From NCBI RefSeq assembly GCF_007992455.1, contig NZ_BKAH01000005.1:124001-188000 (forward strand): a stretch of DNA of 64,000 bases, written 5' to 3'. Origin of the DNA: Microbacterium saccharophilum. Its GTDB lineage: Bacteria; Actinomycetota; Actinomycetes; Actinomycetales; Microbacteriaceae. A model generated the notes under the pieces. It was given only the letters and a program-made list of their open reading frames with translations, ran no database searches and had not been told where the DNA came from. Position numbers and translations under genes: made by a program. Below are positions 10,501-20,194 of this stretch, in pieces (the first letter of the stretch is position 1; every line of letters begins with the position of its first letter).

Positions 10501-10995
10501 GCGCAGGTGTCTCTCGCCGCACCGGTCGTCGGCGTCGGCATGTACGACGACAAGGCGGGCGACGTGCGCGTGATCACCGGGGCGGGCCGCACGTTCACGG
10601 TTCCGGCGGCGTCGCGGATCGGCACCGTGACGGCGACCGCCTGGAAGATCTCGCCGGCGTCGATCGATCTGATCGCGACGGAGGGCGACCTGCCGACCCG
10701 GATCGACACGGGAGCGGGGGCGTTCGTCCTCACCGCCGAGGGGTGGCTGTCGGTGAACAAGGCGGACTACGCGCCGCTCACCTTCGCCGCGCTGGGTGCC
10801 CGGGGTTCGGAAGGGGTCCCCTCGGCCGGCGCCGAACTGCGGGCGCACTTCGTCCGCGAGCAGCCGGGAGACCCCGTGTACCTGGCGTCGGGAGGGCTCA
10901 TGAACGCCGGCGACAGTGCCGCGCGGGCGTGGATCTCCGCGACCTACGGCGTCCCTGCGAAGGTGTGGATCGTCCCGGCCGGAACGCTGAGGTGA
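7513..10995 (+). CDS. secreted lysozyme-like domain protein with three ~270-aa repeats
   Basis: An 1160-aa exported protein. A signal peptide ends at about residue 42 (Ala-rich, ANA/A-type site). Residues about 70-245 form a domain with CNNGKCLNVL and ILVTLQKEQGL (Glu170), a pattern I associate with lysozyme-like domains of large actinobacterial secreted proteins sometimes labelled haemagglutinin; a catalytic role of Glu170 is inference. Then come three long repeats of about 270 aa, each made of several short blades such as WLVQSGSRREV and GWLEV, and a final partial copy starting HFVRE. Repeat-to-repeat spacing is 807-813 bp. No LPXTG or membrane anchor follows, so it is released or held non-covalently. 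Probable role: binding or remodelling of wall glycan. Function is not established. Confidence 0.75.
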   Translation: MIPPVIARSSGRAWPASRLAGAVIAMVALLGSLLVASPANAAGGVGSVPAVDAAAEMVGSGIVNAAAGPVVGFNAENIISDTLFYDGAAMSAAEIQAFLDAKIGTCNNGKCLNVLSVGISSRTAVSSQSTGNLICAAIEGGTMKVSEVIYRAQVACGISAKVILVTLQKEQGLTTSKAPSDRALSAAMGASCPDTAPCDPAFAGLGPQIIKGAQQLKTYKAARFAKQPGRNYIGYHPNESCGGTYLNIQNYATAALYSYTPYQPNAAALAAGYGLGNACSSYGNRNFYNYYTDWFGSTQGEALQILQVAGTSDRYIVSGGSKWRLATAELAAQYTWVASPRQADASELASYTDKGDAKRGVKTRSGIVYVLDSGQRLRVHDIGQLGDLGWDYNALPVADDAQVARYPDAGYLARVITADGPTWLVQSGSRREVVDLSLLPRYGIPATTSRVSAGMLADYKVAAPVTAVGVYRDATLPYRLQTDAGVYGVPDAASGTAIARSARELTAESFTLLPAASTMPTRITSGERSYIMVDDGWLEVNAADYPSTLPFTTLPAGAAAGLPIVGRVAGPHFVRERSDDQTYLVSWGTLQAVSAADQAWVTGTYGVSSRVWPVLDGAIGDTASAEGVVRTADGAAYLLDGSRAYRLRDCTQVADWGGDCATARTVTGTELAKYAIAGTLSYLVRTPAGTIWLPQSGQMRQVLDPSILSVYGIPSTTSAVSAATAARLPVGLPVLAAGVYSDGGSGRVLAIAGGQYSLTAEQSTGVIASKVRKLTPQSFKMLPITAPLASRMKSDGRSFVLTQEGWLEVPSATYGGDAVFTTLGSGAYAGIPLAGNEPRPHYVRDAGSGQEFLVSGGFAQVVSGAAERAAISARYGVPPKVWVVVAGALSGVTISYDLLIKSESGEVFLMDGGTRYRTAGCGVAADFGKDCASLRVVMTAQLATTRDGGALAGLLRSPDGYAWLIQSGTRREVPDPRVLAPYGIGTATTSVSANVLAQVSLAAPVVGVGMYDDKAGDVRVITGAGRTFTVPAASRIGTVTATAWKISPASIDLIATEGDLPTRIDTGAGAFVLTAEGWLSVNKADYAPLTFAALGARGSEGVPSAGAELRAHFVREQPGDPVYLASGGLMNAGDSAARAWISATYGVPAKVWIVPAGTLR
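8430..10992 (+). repeat. three and a half tandem protein-coding repeats (~270 codons each)
   Basis: Anchors recur at about 8435, 9220, 10027 and 10840 (segments resembling HFVRExxxxxYLVSxGxLQ followed by YGVPxKVWxVxAGxL), and GWLEV/GWLSV recurs at about 9118, 9928 and 10741. Divergence between copies is substantial, so the array is old and not a recent slippage product. Confidence 0.8.
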
Positions 10996-11020
10996 GCCGG
11001 CCGGGCGCAGCTCACTTGAG
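10987..11020. terminator. hairpin embedding both convergent stop codons
   Basis: GTGAGC (10992-10997) pairs with GCTCAC (11010-11015), and pairing extends outward with one wobble and one mismatch to 10987/11020. It contains the TGA of the repeat protein and the TGA (as TCA) of the opposing gene. There is no T-tract, so terminator function is inferred. Confidence 0.4.
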
Positions 11021-12148
11021 GAGCTTGCGCTCGGCCATCTCCGCCAGCGAACGCTCGTACCCGTCCGTCTCCAGCGGCTGGGTGAGCACCCACTCCGCGA
11101 ATCGACGGATCCCCGCGTCGAACGGCACGGCTGCGGTGAAGCCCAGGGTCTCCTGGATGCGCGACGTGTCGGCGACGTTGTGCCGGATGTCCCCGAGCCG
11201 GAAGTTGCCGGAGATCGTCACCGGAACCTCGATCCCGAAGGCGCGGAACAGCGCGTCCACGACATCGCGCACCGTCGTCTTCACCCCGGAACCGACGTTG
11301 AACGTGTGCCCCGCGGCACGCGGGTCCACGCACGCGCGGAAGGTCGCTTCCACGACGTCGTCGATGTAGACGAAGTCGCGGCTCTCCAACCCGTCCTCGA
11401 AGATGTTGATGCTCTTGCCCTGCCGGATGAGGGTCGAGAAGATCGACAGGATGCCGGTGTACGGATTCTTGAGGGACTGCCCGGGGCCGTACACGTTCTG
11501 GTAGCGCAGCGCGACGGATTCCACTCCGATGGAGGGAGCCGCGGTCATGATGAGCGCCTCCTGCGACTGCTTCGTGATCCCGTACACGGAGGACGGGTGC
11601 AGGAGCGCCGTCTCCGGAGTCGGGATGAGCGTGAGAGCGTCACCCCCCGTCATGTGGACGTCGAAGTCGCCCGCCTCCATCGCCGCGGAGGAGCGGTGCG
11701 GAGGGAAGACGGTGGTGCCGTCCGCGGTCAGGTAGGCGCCCTCGCCGTACACCGACCGCGACGATGCGATGACGATGCGCCGGACGGTGTGCGGCTCGTT
11801 CGCCAGCAGGTCGAGGAGCTTCCCGGTGCCTCCGACGTTCGTCTCGACGTACCGGTCGATCTCGTACATCGACTGTCCGGTGCCGGTCTCGGCAGCCAGG
11901 TGCACGACGACGGTCGCGTCGACCAGCGCGGCGCGGAGGTCGTCCGTCGACGTCACGGTGCCGACGTGGACGTCGGCGATGCCCGACACGGATTTCAGGA
12001 GCGGGGAGGTCTCACTCGGCTCGTCTCCGTGCACCTGGGCGACGAGCGAGTCCAGAATGGTCACCCGGTGCCCGGCGTCGACGAGGCGCCGCGTCAGCGA
12101 CGATCCGATGAAGCCGGCGCCGCCGGTGATGAGCACGTTCTCGGGCAT
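11012..12148 (-). CDS. NAD-dependent epimerase/dehydratase (candidate dTDP-6-deoxyhexose 4-epimerase/reductase)
   Basis: A 378-aa extended short-chain dehydrogenase. It has the NAD(H) loop [10 protein letters not shown] near the N-terminus, AAETGTGQSMYE, and the catalytic Tyr/Lys pair in SSVYGITK. The AETGTGQSMY segment resembles enzymes annotated as dTDP-L-rhamnose 4-epimerases, which would give dTDP-6-deoxy-L-talose; this substrate call is inference. It sits directly after rmlB and rmlC on the same strand in the place where rmlD is usually found. The ATG at 12148 has AGGAG 7-8 nt upstream. An alternative role is a GDP- or UDP-sugar epimerase. Confidence 0.8.
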   Translation of the reverse strand: MPENVLITGGAGFIGSSLTRRLVDAGHRVTILDSLVAQVHGDEPSETSPLLKSVSGIADVHVGTVTSTDDLRAALVDATVVVHLAAETGTGQSMYEIDRYVETNVGGTGKLLDLLANEPHTVRRIVIASSRSVYGEGAYLTADGTTVFPPHRSSAAMEAGDFDVHMTGGDALTLIPTPETALLHPSSVYGITKQSQEALIMTAAPSIGVESVALRYQNVYGPGQSLKNPYTGILSIFSTLIRQGKSINIFEDGLESRDFVYIDDVVEATFRACVDPRAAGHTFNVGSGVKTTVRDVVDALFRAFGIEVPVTISGNFRLGDIRHNVADTSRIQETLGFTAAVPFDAGIRRFAEWVLTQPLETDGYERSLAEMAERKLLK

Positions 12149-12183
12149 GCGGAACTCCTGTGGCGTGGGGTGGGGAAGAGGCG

Positions 12184-13842
<1,659 letters not shown>

Positions 13843-13848
13843 GGACAC

Positions 13849-14724
13849 ATGCGCGGCATTGTTCTGGCAGGTGGCACGGGATCCCGGTTGCACCCGATCA
13901 CTCTCGGGATCTCCAAGCAGCTGGTACCCGTCTACGACAAGCCGATGATCTACTACCCGTTGTCGACTCTGATGCTGGCCGGCATCCGCGACATCCTGGT
14001 GATCACGACGCCCCACGACGCCGAGCAGTTCGAGCGTCTCCTCGGCGACGGATCGCAGTTCGGCATCTCGCTCACGTATGCCCAGCAGCCGTCCCCGGAC
14101 GGACTCGCGCAGGCGTTCGTGATCGGGGAGGAGCACATCGGCTCCGACACGGCCGCGCTCGTCCTGGGTGACAACATCTTCTACGGCCCCGGCATGGGAA
14201 CGCGCCTGCGTCGTCACGAGTCGCTCAGCGGTGCGGCGGTCTTCGGATACTGGGTGGCCGACCCGAGTGCGTACGGCGTGGTCGAGTTCGATGCCACCGG
14301 TCGTGCGCTCACGCTGGAGGAGAAGCCCGCGCAGCCGCGCAGCCACTTCGCGATCCCCGGCCTCTACTTCTACGACAACAATGTCGTCGAGATCGCGAAG
14401 GACCTCAAGCCCTCCGCCCGCGGGGAGCTCGAGATCACCGACCTCAACCGCGTCTACCTCGAGCGAGGCGAGCTGCAGGTCGAGGTCCTCCCGCGCGGCA
14501 CCGCCTGGCTGGACACCGGGACGTTCGATTCGCTCAGCGAGGCCACCGAGTTCATCCGCACCGTGCAGAAGCGCCAGGGCCTGTCGATCGGCAGCCCCGA
14601 AGAGGTCGCGTGGCGACTCGGTTTCCTCACCGACGACGAACTGCGCGTCCGGGCGGAGCCCCTGGTCAAGAGTGGATACGGCGCCTACCTGCTGTCGATC
14701 CTCGCCCAGGGACGCGACGCGTAG
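13849..14724 (+). CDS. rmlA: glucose-1-phosphate thymidylyltransferase RmlA
   Basis: First enzyme of dTDP-sugar synthesis (291 aa): glucose-1-phosphate plus dTTP to dTDP-glucose and pyrophosphate. The nucleotidyltransferase signature [14 protein letters not shown] at the N-terminus is followed by [25 protein letters not shown] and LEEKP. Length is typical of the short RmlA class. The ATG lies 6 nt after GAAACT, a probable leaderless start. Feeds RmlB, encoded divergently. Confidence 0.96.
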   Translation: MRGIVLAGGTGSRLHPITLGISKQLVPVYDKPMIYYPLSTLMLAGIRDILVITTPHDAEQFERLLGDGSQFGISLTYAQQPSPDGLAQAFVIGEEHIGSDTAALVLGDNIFYGPGMGTRLRRHESLSGAAVFGYWVADPSAYGVVEFDATGRALTLEEKPAQPRSHFAIPGLYFYDNNVVEIAKDLKPSARGELEITDLNRVYLERGELQVEVLPRGTAWLDTGTFDSLSEATEFIRTVQKRQGLSIGSPEEVAWRLGFLTDDELRVRAEPLVKSGYGAYLLSILAQGRDA

Positions 14725-14730
14725 GCCAGG

Positions 14731-14814
14731 TAGAATCCGTATGGTCTGCGGCCCGCCGCCGCAGCGAGTCGGTCTGTGAGCGCGTGCTCAGCCGACGAAC
14801 CGAGGAGTGAGTTC
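14731..14814 (+). promoter_or_regulatory. promoter and structured leader of the RgpF-family gene
   Basis: -10 TAGAAT at 14731-14736 lies only 6 nt after the rmlA stop. The ~70-nt leader can form CTGCGGC/GCCGCAG (14746-14752 with 14758-14764) and a longer hairpin GTCGG...TGAGC/GCTCA...CCGAC (14768-14772 with 14792-14796; 14777-14781 with 14786-14790). GAGGAG at 14802-14807 then precedes a TTG start by 7 nt. The segment ACCGAGGAGTG recurs before the TTG-started gene at 24590. Confidence 0.5.
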
Positions 14815-16806
14815 TTGCAGACCGATCAACGCCCCCACACCGTCGCGCCCGCGCCCTTCCCCGCCGACGGACGGCGGATCGTCTTCTACCTGCTGCATGA
14901 CAGTCGCGGTGATGTGGACGACTACATCGTGTACAAGCTCGCCGCGCTGCGCCCCTTCGCCGACCACATCTTCGTCGTCGTCAACGGCGAGCTGACGGAG
15001 GAGGGTCACCGCCGCCTCGATCCCGTGGCCGACACGGTCTGGACCCGCGAGAACGTCGGCTTCGACGTCTGGGGCTACAAGACCGCCATGGAGCATTTCG
15101 GGGCGGAGCGTCTCGCGGAGTTCGACGAAGTCATCCTGATGAACTACACGTGGTTCGGACCCGTGCGCCCGTTCGAGGACCTCTTCGATCGCATGAACGC
15201 CGAGCCCGCGGACTTCTGGGGGATGACGGATCACGCCGAGATCGTCCCCAACCCGTTCACGAAGGACGGCATCCTGCGCCGGCACATCCAGTCCCACTGG
15301 ATCGCCGTCCGCAAGCCGATGTTCACCAGCGCCGCGTGGCGCGAGTACTGGTCGTCGATGCCGATGATCGAGAACTACACCGATTCGATCCTGCGGCACG
15401 AGTCGAAATTCACGCATCATTTCGAGCAGCGGGGCTTCACCTCCGCCGTCGCCTTCTCCGTGGCGGACTATCCGGCGGAGCACCCCGCCCTCATCAACGC
15501 GGACATCCTGCTCGACGACGGCTGCCCCGTGCTCAAGCGCCGCGGGTTCTTCCACTACCCGCCCTACCTCGACCAGCACGCGGTCATCGGGCGCTGGACG
15601 ATCGAACGCGCCGAGCATTACGGCTACCCGGTCCGGATGATCTACCAGAACATCGTCCGCAACTCCCAGCCGCGCGCGCTCTACACGGACGCGGCGATGC
15701 ACGAGATCCTCCCGGACGTCGACGTCGCCTTCGACGCGGAGAATCCTCCGACGCTCGCCGCGGTCGTCCACATCTACTACGAGGAGATGACGGACGAACT
15801 GATGGACCGGCTGGTGATGCTGCCGGTGCCGATGGACCTGTTCATCACGACCACGAGCAGCGAGAAGGCCGACACGATCCGGTCGGTCCTCGAAAGGCGC
15901 GCGGACCCGAACTTCTCCCACGTCGACATCCGGATCCTCCCGTCGAATCGGGGACGCGACCTCAGTGCGTTCTTCATCGCGTGCCGGGATGTGCTCGAAC
16001 CCGGCCGCTACGACCTCGTCGTCAAGATCCACTCGAAGCAGACCGTGCAGGGGTCGTTCAACTCGGGGCGGTACTTCAAGCTCCAGCAACTGGACAACGT
16101 GCTCAACTCCCCGGGCTATGCGGCCAACGCGCTCGCGCTGTTCCAGAAGGAGCCGGGCCTCGGCATGGTGTTCCCGCCGATGATCCACATCGGCTTCCCG
16201 ACGATGGGGCGTGGCTGGTACGCGAACAAGGCGCCCGCCGAAGCCCTCGCCGAAGAGCTGGGGATCCGTGTGCCGTTCGACGACATCTCGCCGCTCGCGC
16301 CCTACGGGTGCATGTGGATCGCCCGCCCGGAAGCGCTGCGCCTCATGGTGGAGCGGGAGTGGAAGTACAAGGAGTACGCCGCCCCGAACAAGCACTTCGA
16401 TGGCAGCCTCGCGCACGTGCAGGAGCGGATCGTCGGGTACGCGGCCGCCGAGCTCGGCTACCACGTCCGGACGATCTCCACCGCCGAGCACGCGAGCATC
16501 AGCCACACGGCGCTCGAGTTCAAGCTCGATCAGATGGGCGCCACCATGCCCGGATACGCGATCGACCAGATCCAGTTCCTCCATCGCGCCGGTTGGCTGG
16601 GGCACGGCGGCATCGTCGCGCTCACGCGGGTGTACCTGAAGCTCAACCACCCGCGGGTGGCGAAGGTCCTCCGGCCACTCGACCGCCCGGCACGCGTCGT
16701 CCACCACCAGCTCTGGAAGCTCCGCCACCCCGAGACGTGGAAGCGGAACAACCCGGAGGAGGTGGAGGGTGATATCGCTGAAGGAGAGCTTCGACCCGCG
16801 GAATAA
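14815..16806 (+). CDS. rhamnan synthesis protein F (RgpF) family glycosyltransferase
   Basis: A 663-aa cytosolic or membrane-associated enzyme of the RgpF family (Pfam Rhamnan_synth_F type). The N-terminal part reads RIVFYLLHDSRGDVDDYI and VWTRENVGFDVWGYK, followed by a region rich in aromatic/acidic motifs (FWGMTDH). A second part starts AAVVHIYYEEM and has NRGRDLSAFF, VVKIHSKQT and APYGCMWIARPEAL. The two-part layout fits a chain-extending 6-deoxyhexose transferase. Donor is probably dTDP-L-rhamnose or dTDP-6-deoxytalose from the flanking genes (inference). I chose the TTG at 14815 because GAGGAG lies 7 nt upstream. It overlaps the next gene by 38 bases. Confidence 0.85.
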   Translation: MQTDQRPHTVAPAPFPADGRRIVFYLLHDSRGDVDDYIVYKLAALRPFADHIFVVVNGELTEEGHRRLDPVADTVWTRENVGFDVWGYKTAMEHFGAERLAEFDEVILMNYTWFGPVRPFEDLFDRMNAEPADFWGMTDHAEIVPNPFTKDGILRRHIQSHWIAVRKPMFTSAAWREYWSSMPMIENYTDSILRHESKFTHHFEQRGFTSAVAFSVADYPAEHPALINADILLDDGCPVLKRRGFFHYPPYLDQHAVIGRWTIERAEHYGYPVRMIYQNIVRNSQPRALYTDAAMHEILPDVDVAFDAENPPTLAAVVHIYYEEMTDELMDRLVMLPVPMDLFITTTSSEKADTIRSVLERRADPNFSHVDIRILPSNRGRDLSAFFIACRDVLEPGRYDLVVKIHSKQTVQGSFNSGRYFKLQQLDNVLNSPGYAANALALFQKEPGLGMVFPPMIHIGFPTMGRGWYANKAPAEALAEELGIRVPFDDISPLAPYGCMWIARPEALRLMVEREWKYKEYAAPNKHFDGSLAHVQERIVGYAAAELGYHVRTISTAEHASISHTALEFKLDQMGATMPGYAIDQIQFLHRAGWLGHGGIVALTRVYLKLNHPRVAKVLRPLDRPARVVHHQLWKLRHPETWKRNNPEEVEGDIAEGELRPAE

Positions 16807-17977
16807 CAGCATCGGGTTCCTCCGGTGGCTGATGGCCTTCATGGTCATCTTCTCGCACGCGGGTCCGCTGGCCGGGTTCTACGGTGGCCACGATCTCGGC
16901 ACGCAGATCAGCGACGAGCAGTCGCTGGGCGGCGTCGCGGTCGCGGGGTTCTTCTTCCTCTCCGGCTTCCTCATCACCAAGAGCAAGATGGGCCGTGCGT
17001 CGACGCCCAGGTTCTTCTGGCGTCGCATCATGCGCATCTTCCCGGCGTGGCTCCTCGTGCTGATCGTGACGGCCTACGCTCTGGCACCCATCGCCTACTA
17101 CCGCGAGAGCGGCACGATGGACGGGTTCTGGAATGCCACGACCGACTCGCCCTTCACGTACTTCTCCAACAACATGTGGCTTCCGCTCGCGCAGCACAAC
17201 ATCGCCGGGATGGGGGAGAGCCTGCCCTTCTTCCAGCTCCACGGCGGCTTCGAATGGAACGGCTCCGCCTGGACTCTCGCCTTCGAGTTCGGCGCGTACA
17301 TCCTCGTCGGCGTGCTGGGGGTCGCCGGAGCGCTCGCGCACCGCATGATCGGCGGGATCGTCGCGTCCGCCATCATCCTCCTGGCCATGATGCAGTGGCT
17401 GGGATTCGGCAACCTCGGCCTGTTCGGCATCGTGTTCGCGGACTTCCGACAGCTCCTGCTCCTCGCGCCGTTCGCCTTCGGCATCCTCTTCGCGCTCTTC
17501 GGCGACCGCATCCCGATCGACAACCGCCTCGCCATCCTGTGCATCTTCATCGCCGGATGGACCTATGCCAAGGGGGGATGGCTCCCCTTCGGGCAGTACG
17601 CGTTCTGCTACGCGCTGATCTGGTTCGCCATCCGTGCCCAGTTCCTCAAGAACTGGGACAAGCACGGCGACTTCTCCTACGGGATCTACATCATCGCGTG
17701 GCCGCTCATGCAGTTCGCCGCCTACTTCCAGCTGCAGGACGCCGGCTGGCTCGTCTATCACGTCGTCATCGTGGCGGGATGCCACGCGTATGCGTACCTG
17801 AGCTGGCACCTGATCGAGCGGCCTGCGCTGCAGCTGAAGGACTGGACCCCGGGGTGGCTCCAGCGCCTGCTGGACAGAACGGCGCCCACGCGCGTTCGCG
17901 TCATCTCCGCCGTCGACCCGACGTACCCGGCGCGGCTCGCCCGGCGGACGCCCCAGACGACGGGAGCCCCCACGTGA
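16769..17977 (+). CDS. membrane acyltransferase, acyltransferase-3 family
   Basis: A 402-aa integral membrane protein with about ten hydrophobic helices. The N-terminal helix carries FMVIFSHAGPL, where the His is the conserved family residue, followed by FFLSGFLITKS and RRIMRIFPAW. Family members transfer acetyl or other acyl groups to surface sugars. The next gene, overlapping by 4 bases, is an AlgX/AlgJ-like periplasmic protein, which suggests a two-part system: the membrane protein supplies the acyl group and the SGNH-type partner places it. The GTG at 16769 follows GGAGGTGGAGG inside the upstream gene. Confidence 0.85.
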   Translation: MISLKESFDPRNNSIGFLRWLMAFMVIFSHAGPLAGFYGGHDLGTQISDEQSLGGVAVAGFFFLSGFLITKSKMGRASTPRFFWRRIMRIFPAWLLVLIVTAYALAPIAYYRESGTMDGFWNATTDSPFTYFSNNMWLPLAQHNIAGMGESLPFFQLHGGFEWNGSAWTLAFEFGAYILVGVLGVAGALAHRMIGGIVASAIILLAMMQWLGFGNLGLFGIVFADFRQLLLLAPFAFGILFALFGDRIPIDNRLAILCIFIAGWTYAKGGWLPFGQYAFCYALIWFAIRAQFLKNWDKHGDFSYGIYIIAWPLMQFAAYFQLQDAGWLVYHVVIVAGCHAYAYLSWHLIERPALQLKDWTPGWLQRLLDRTAPTRVRVISAVDPTYPARLARRTPQTTGAPT

Positions 17978-19185
17978 GCGCCTCCGGCGGCGGCGACATC
18001 GTCCACGGCGCGGGCGTACCCTCCCCGCCCTGGTGGCGTCCGTACCGCGATGCGCCGCTGATCATCCTGGCCATCGCCTCGCTCGTCGCCGCCATCGTCG
18101 GCTGGACCGTTCAGGCCAACCTCGATCGCGCGGCGGACGAGATCGCTCCGGTCGCACCGGCGCCCTCGGCCGCCCCGGGCGCTGCCGCGGACGCCTGCCG
18201 CCCCACTGTGCAGCGCGCGGCGGACGAGCCGTGGATCGATGACGCCGCCGCCGCACAGCAGACCTGGGCTGCCCACGCGGATGAGCTCGCCGGTCCGGTC
18301 GTGCTCGGCCAGGACGGGTGGGCCTTCTACAACGACCAGATCGAGGAGAACTTCTCCCAGTCGGTCGGTCGCCGCCTGCTGACGGTGTCCGAGGTAGCGG
18401 CCTGGCGCGACTACTTCACGCCCCTGTCGGTCGCGCTGGCCGAGCAGGGGATCGAGCTCACGATCCAGATCACCCCCTCGGCGGCGAGCGTCTACCCCGA
18501 GCAGCTCCCGGAATGGGTCGTTCCCCTGCGCGGGTCCACCCCCCTCGACCAGCTGCTGTCCGCGTCCCCTGACCTGCCGATCATCGACTTCCGCGCCGAC
18601 CTGCGCGAGGCTGCCGCCGAGGACGCGGTCTTCACCCCGGTCAACAGCCACTGGACCGATTGGGGCGGCTACATCGGCTGGCAGTCCTTCGCGCGGTGTC
18701 AGGCGGCGATGTATCCGGATGCCCCCGCTGTCGCGGTGCCCGCCGTCGATCGGGTGACCCGCGAAGGCGTCTTCAACGAGTACGCCGCGTACGGTGTGGC
18801 CGATGCCACTCCGGAGTGGACCGCGCCCGTGTTCGCCGAGGAGATGGCGCCCGTCGAGGTGACCGACGGGGCATCGAACACCCTCACCAGCGACGGGGGA
18901 CAGGTGATCGATCTGTCCCGTCTCCCCGCGTCGACCGTGACCGACGGAGCGTGGAGCGGACAGAGCGCGCTCATCCTTCGCGACTCGATGGGCAACGCCC
19001 TCTCCGGACTCTGGGCGCAGCAGTACGCGCAGACCTGGCAGATCCAGCACCGGTACGACGACTGGTCCGACCCGCCGAACTACCGGTCGCTCGTCGAGCA
19101 GTACGAACCGGATGTCGTGATCATCCAGCTCGCCGAGCGGCACCTGGTCAACGCGCCCGCGAAGGGTGTGACGACCGGTTACTGA
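17974..19185 (+). CDS. AlgX/AlgJ-like SGNH-fold O-acetyltransferase partner, membrane anchored
   Basis: A 403-aa protein with one N-terminal anchor (about residues 28-46) and an external domain resembling AlgX/AlgJ acetyltransferases of alginate O-acetylation: LGQDGWAFYND (about 111-121), NSHWTDWGGY (224-233) and LILRDSMGNAL with Ser338 as candidate nucleophile. In AlgX the motif is D-x-H; here it is Asn224-Ser-His226, so the usual catalytic Asp is replaced or supplied elsewhere. Start GTG overlaps the acyltransferase stop (GTGA). Expected role: O-acylation of the exported 6-deoxyhexose glycan. Convergent overlap of 7 bases with the following gene. Confidence 0.75.
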   Translation: MSASGGGDIVHGAGVPSPPWWRPYRDAPLIILAIASLVAAIVGWTVQANLDRAADEIAPVAPAPSAAPGAAADACRPTVQRAADEPWIDDAAAAQQTWAAHADELAGPVVLGQDGWAFYNDQIEENFSQSVGRRLLTVSEVAAWRDYFTPLSVALAEQGIELTIQITPSAASVYPEQLPEWVVPLRGSTPLDQLLSASPDLPIIDFRADLREAAAEDAVFTPVNSHWTDWGGYIGWQSFARCQAAMYPDAPAVAVPAVDRVTREGVFNEYAAYGVADATPEWTAPVFAEEMAPVEVTDGASNTLTSDGGQVIDLSRLPASTVTDGAWSGQSALILRDSMGNALSGLWAQQYAQTWQIQHRYDDWSDPPNYRSLVEQYEPDVVIIQLAERHLVNAPAKGVTTGY

Positions 19186-20030
19186 GCCGGCGCCGCGTCG
19201 CGGGCCATCACGGACCGGATGACCGTGGCGTCCCCCCAGACGCCGGGTGAGTCGTACGCACGGTCCGGGAACGCGCCGTACTGCAGGGACAGACCGAGGT
19301 CGTTCTCGGCGATGAACTCCTCCACCTTCTGAGCGAGCGACATCGGTTCTCCGGAGCTGCAGTTCACGGTGCCGGTGACCTCGACGGCGTCGGTCAGCGC
19401 CGCGATCTGACGCCCCAGTTCTTCCACCCGGATGAAGTCGTAGAGGTTCTTGCCCGTCGTGAACGGGAACTCGGTGCGGCCCGCGTCGGCGGCATCCAGG
19501 AGCTTCCGGAAGATGGACTCGCTGCGGCGGTCATCGCCGTAGATGTAGTAGGCGCGGGCCCACGCCAGCGAGGTCGTCTCCGGCACCGCGAGGGGGAGGG
19601 CGCGACGCAGGGCGTCCTTGGCGATGCCGTACTGGGAGAGCGGCGCCGTGGGGGTGTCGGCCTCGATGGCGCCCTCCCAGTACCCGACCTCGTGCATCGT
19701 GCCGAGGGCAACGATGCGGGCCACCCCGCGTTCGGCCAGGCGGGTCAGCAGGTCGAAGTGCGCCGACAGCTGGGACATGTGCGCGGGCGAGTTGTGCCGG
19801 AACCCGTCCTTCCACGCAAGGTGCACCACCGCATCGGGCTGGGCGCCCCACACGGCCGGATCGAAGTCGGGGGCGAGGATGTCCGCCTCCACCACCACGG
19901 CGCGAGGGTCCAGACCTTCTCCGCGACCGGGCCGGACGGCGGCGACGACCTCGTGGCCCCGGTCGAGCACCGCGCGCACGACGTGGTGGCCGAGGTACCC
20001 GGCGGCTCCCGTGACGACGACTGTGGACAT
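19179..20030 (-). CDS. NAD-dependent sugar epimerase/4-ketoreductase (SDR), candidate dTDP-6-deoxy-L-talose or RmlD-type reductase
   Basis: A 283-aa extended SDR with VVTGAAGYLGHHVV at the N-terminus, HLAWKDGFRHNS, and Tyr/Lys in SQYGIAKDALR. The HLAW...HNS pattern and the size resemble dTDP-4-keto-6-deoxysugar reductases, including the dTDP-6-deoxy-L-talose type, but the exact product cannot be fixed by eye. It is the only other candidate in the locus for reduction of the RmlC product. The ATG has AAAGGAA upstream. A TACCCT box (20109-20114, minus strand) could drive it with a 70-nt leader. Confidence 0.72.
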   Translation of the reverse strand: MSTVVVTGAAGYLGHHVVRAVLDRGHEVVAAVRPGRGEGLDPRAVVVEADILAPDFDPAVWGAQPDAVVHLAWKDGFRHNSPAHMSQLSAHFDLLTRLAERGVARIVALGTMHEVGYWEGAIEADTPTAPLSQYGIAKDALRRALPLAVPETTSLAWARAYYIYGDDRRSESIFRKLLDAADAGRTEFPFTTGKNLYDFIRVEELGRQIAALTDAVEVTGTVNCSSGEPMSLAQKVEEFIAENDLGLSLQYGAFPDRAYDSPGVWGDATVIRSVMARDAAPAQ

Positions 20031-20108
20031 CGCTTCGTTCCTTTCGCACGCAGTCGTCCGACGGGCACCGTGATCGGGCGGTCTCCGACTGCAGGGGTTG
20101 CTCTCCCG

Positions 20109-20164
20109 AGGGTAGCGAGCCATGCCGCCCCCGCCGAAATCGCCCAGGTTCGACCCGGTATAGT
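20109..20164. promoter_or_regulatory. divergent promoters for the SDR gene and exporter 1
   Basis: Plus-strand TATAGT at 20159-20164 is the best -10 match in the island and would start exporter-1 mRNA near 20171. Minus-strand TACCCT at 20109-20114 could serve the SDR gene. The 164-bp gap holds no other feature I can support. Confidence 0.5.
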
Positions 20165-20194
20165 GTTCCAGTTGGCTGAACGTAGGTGGAGTAA

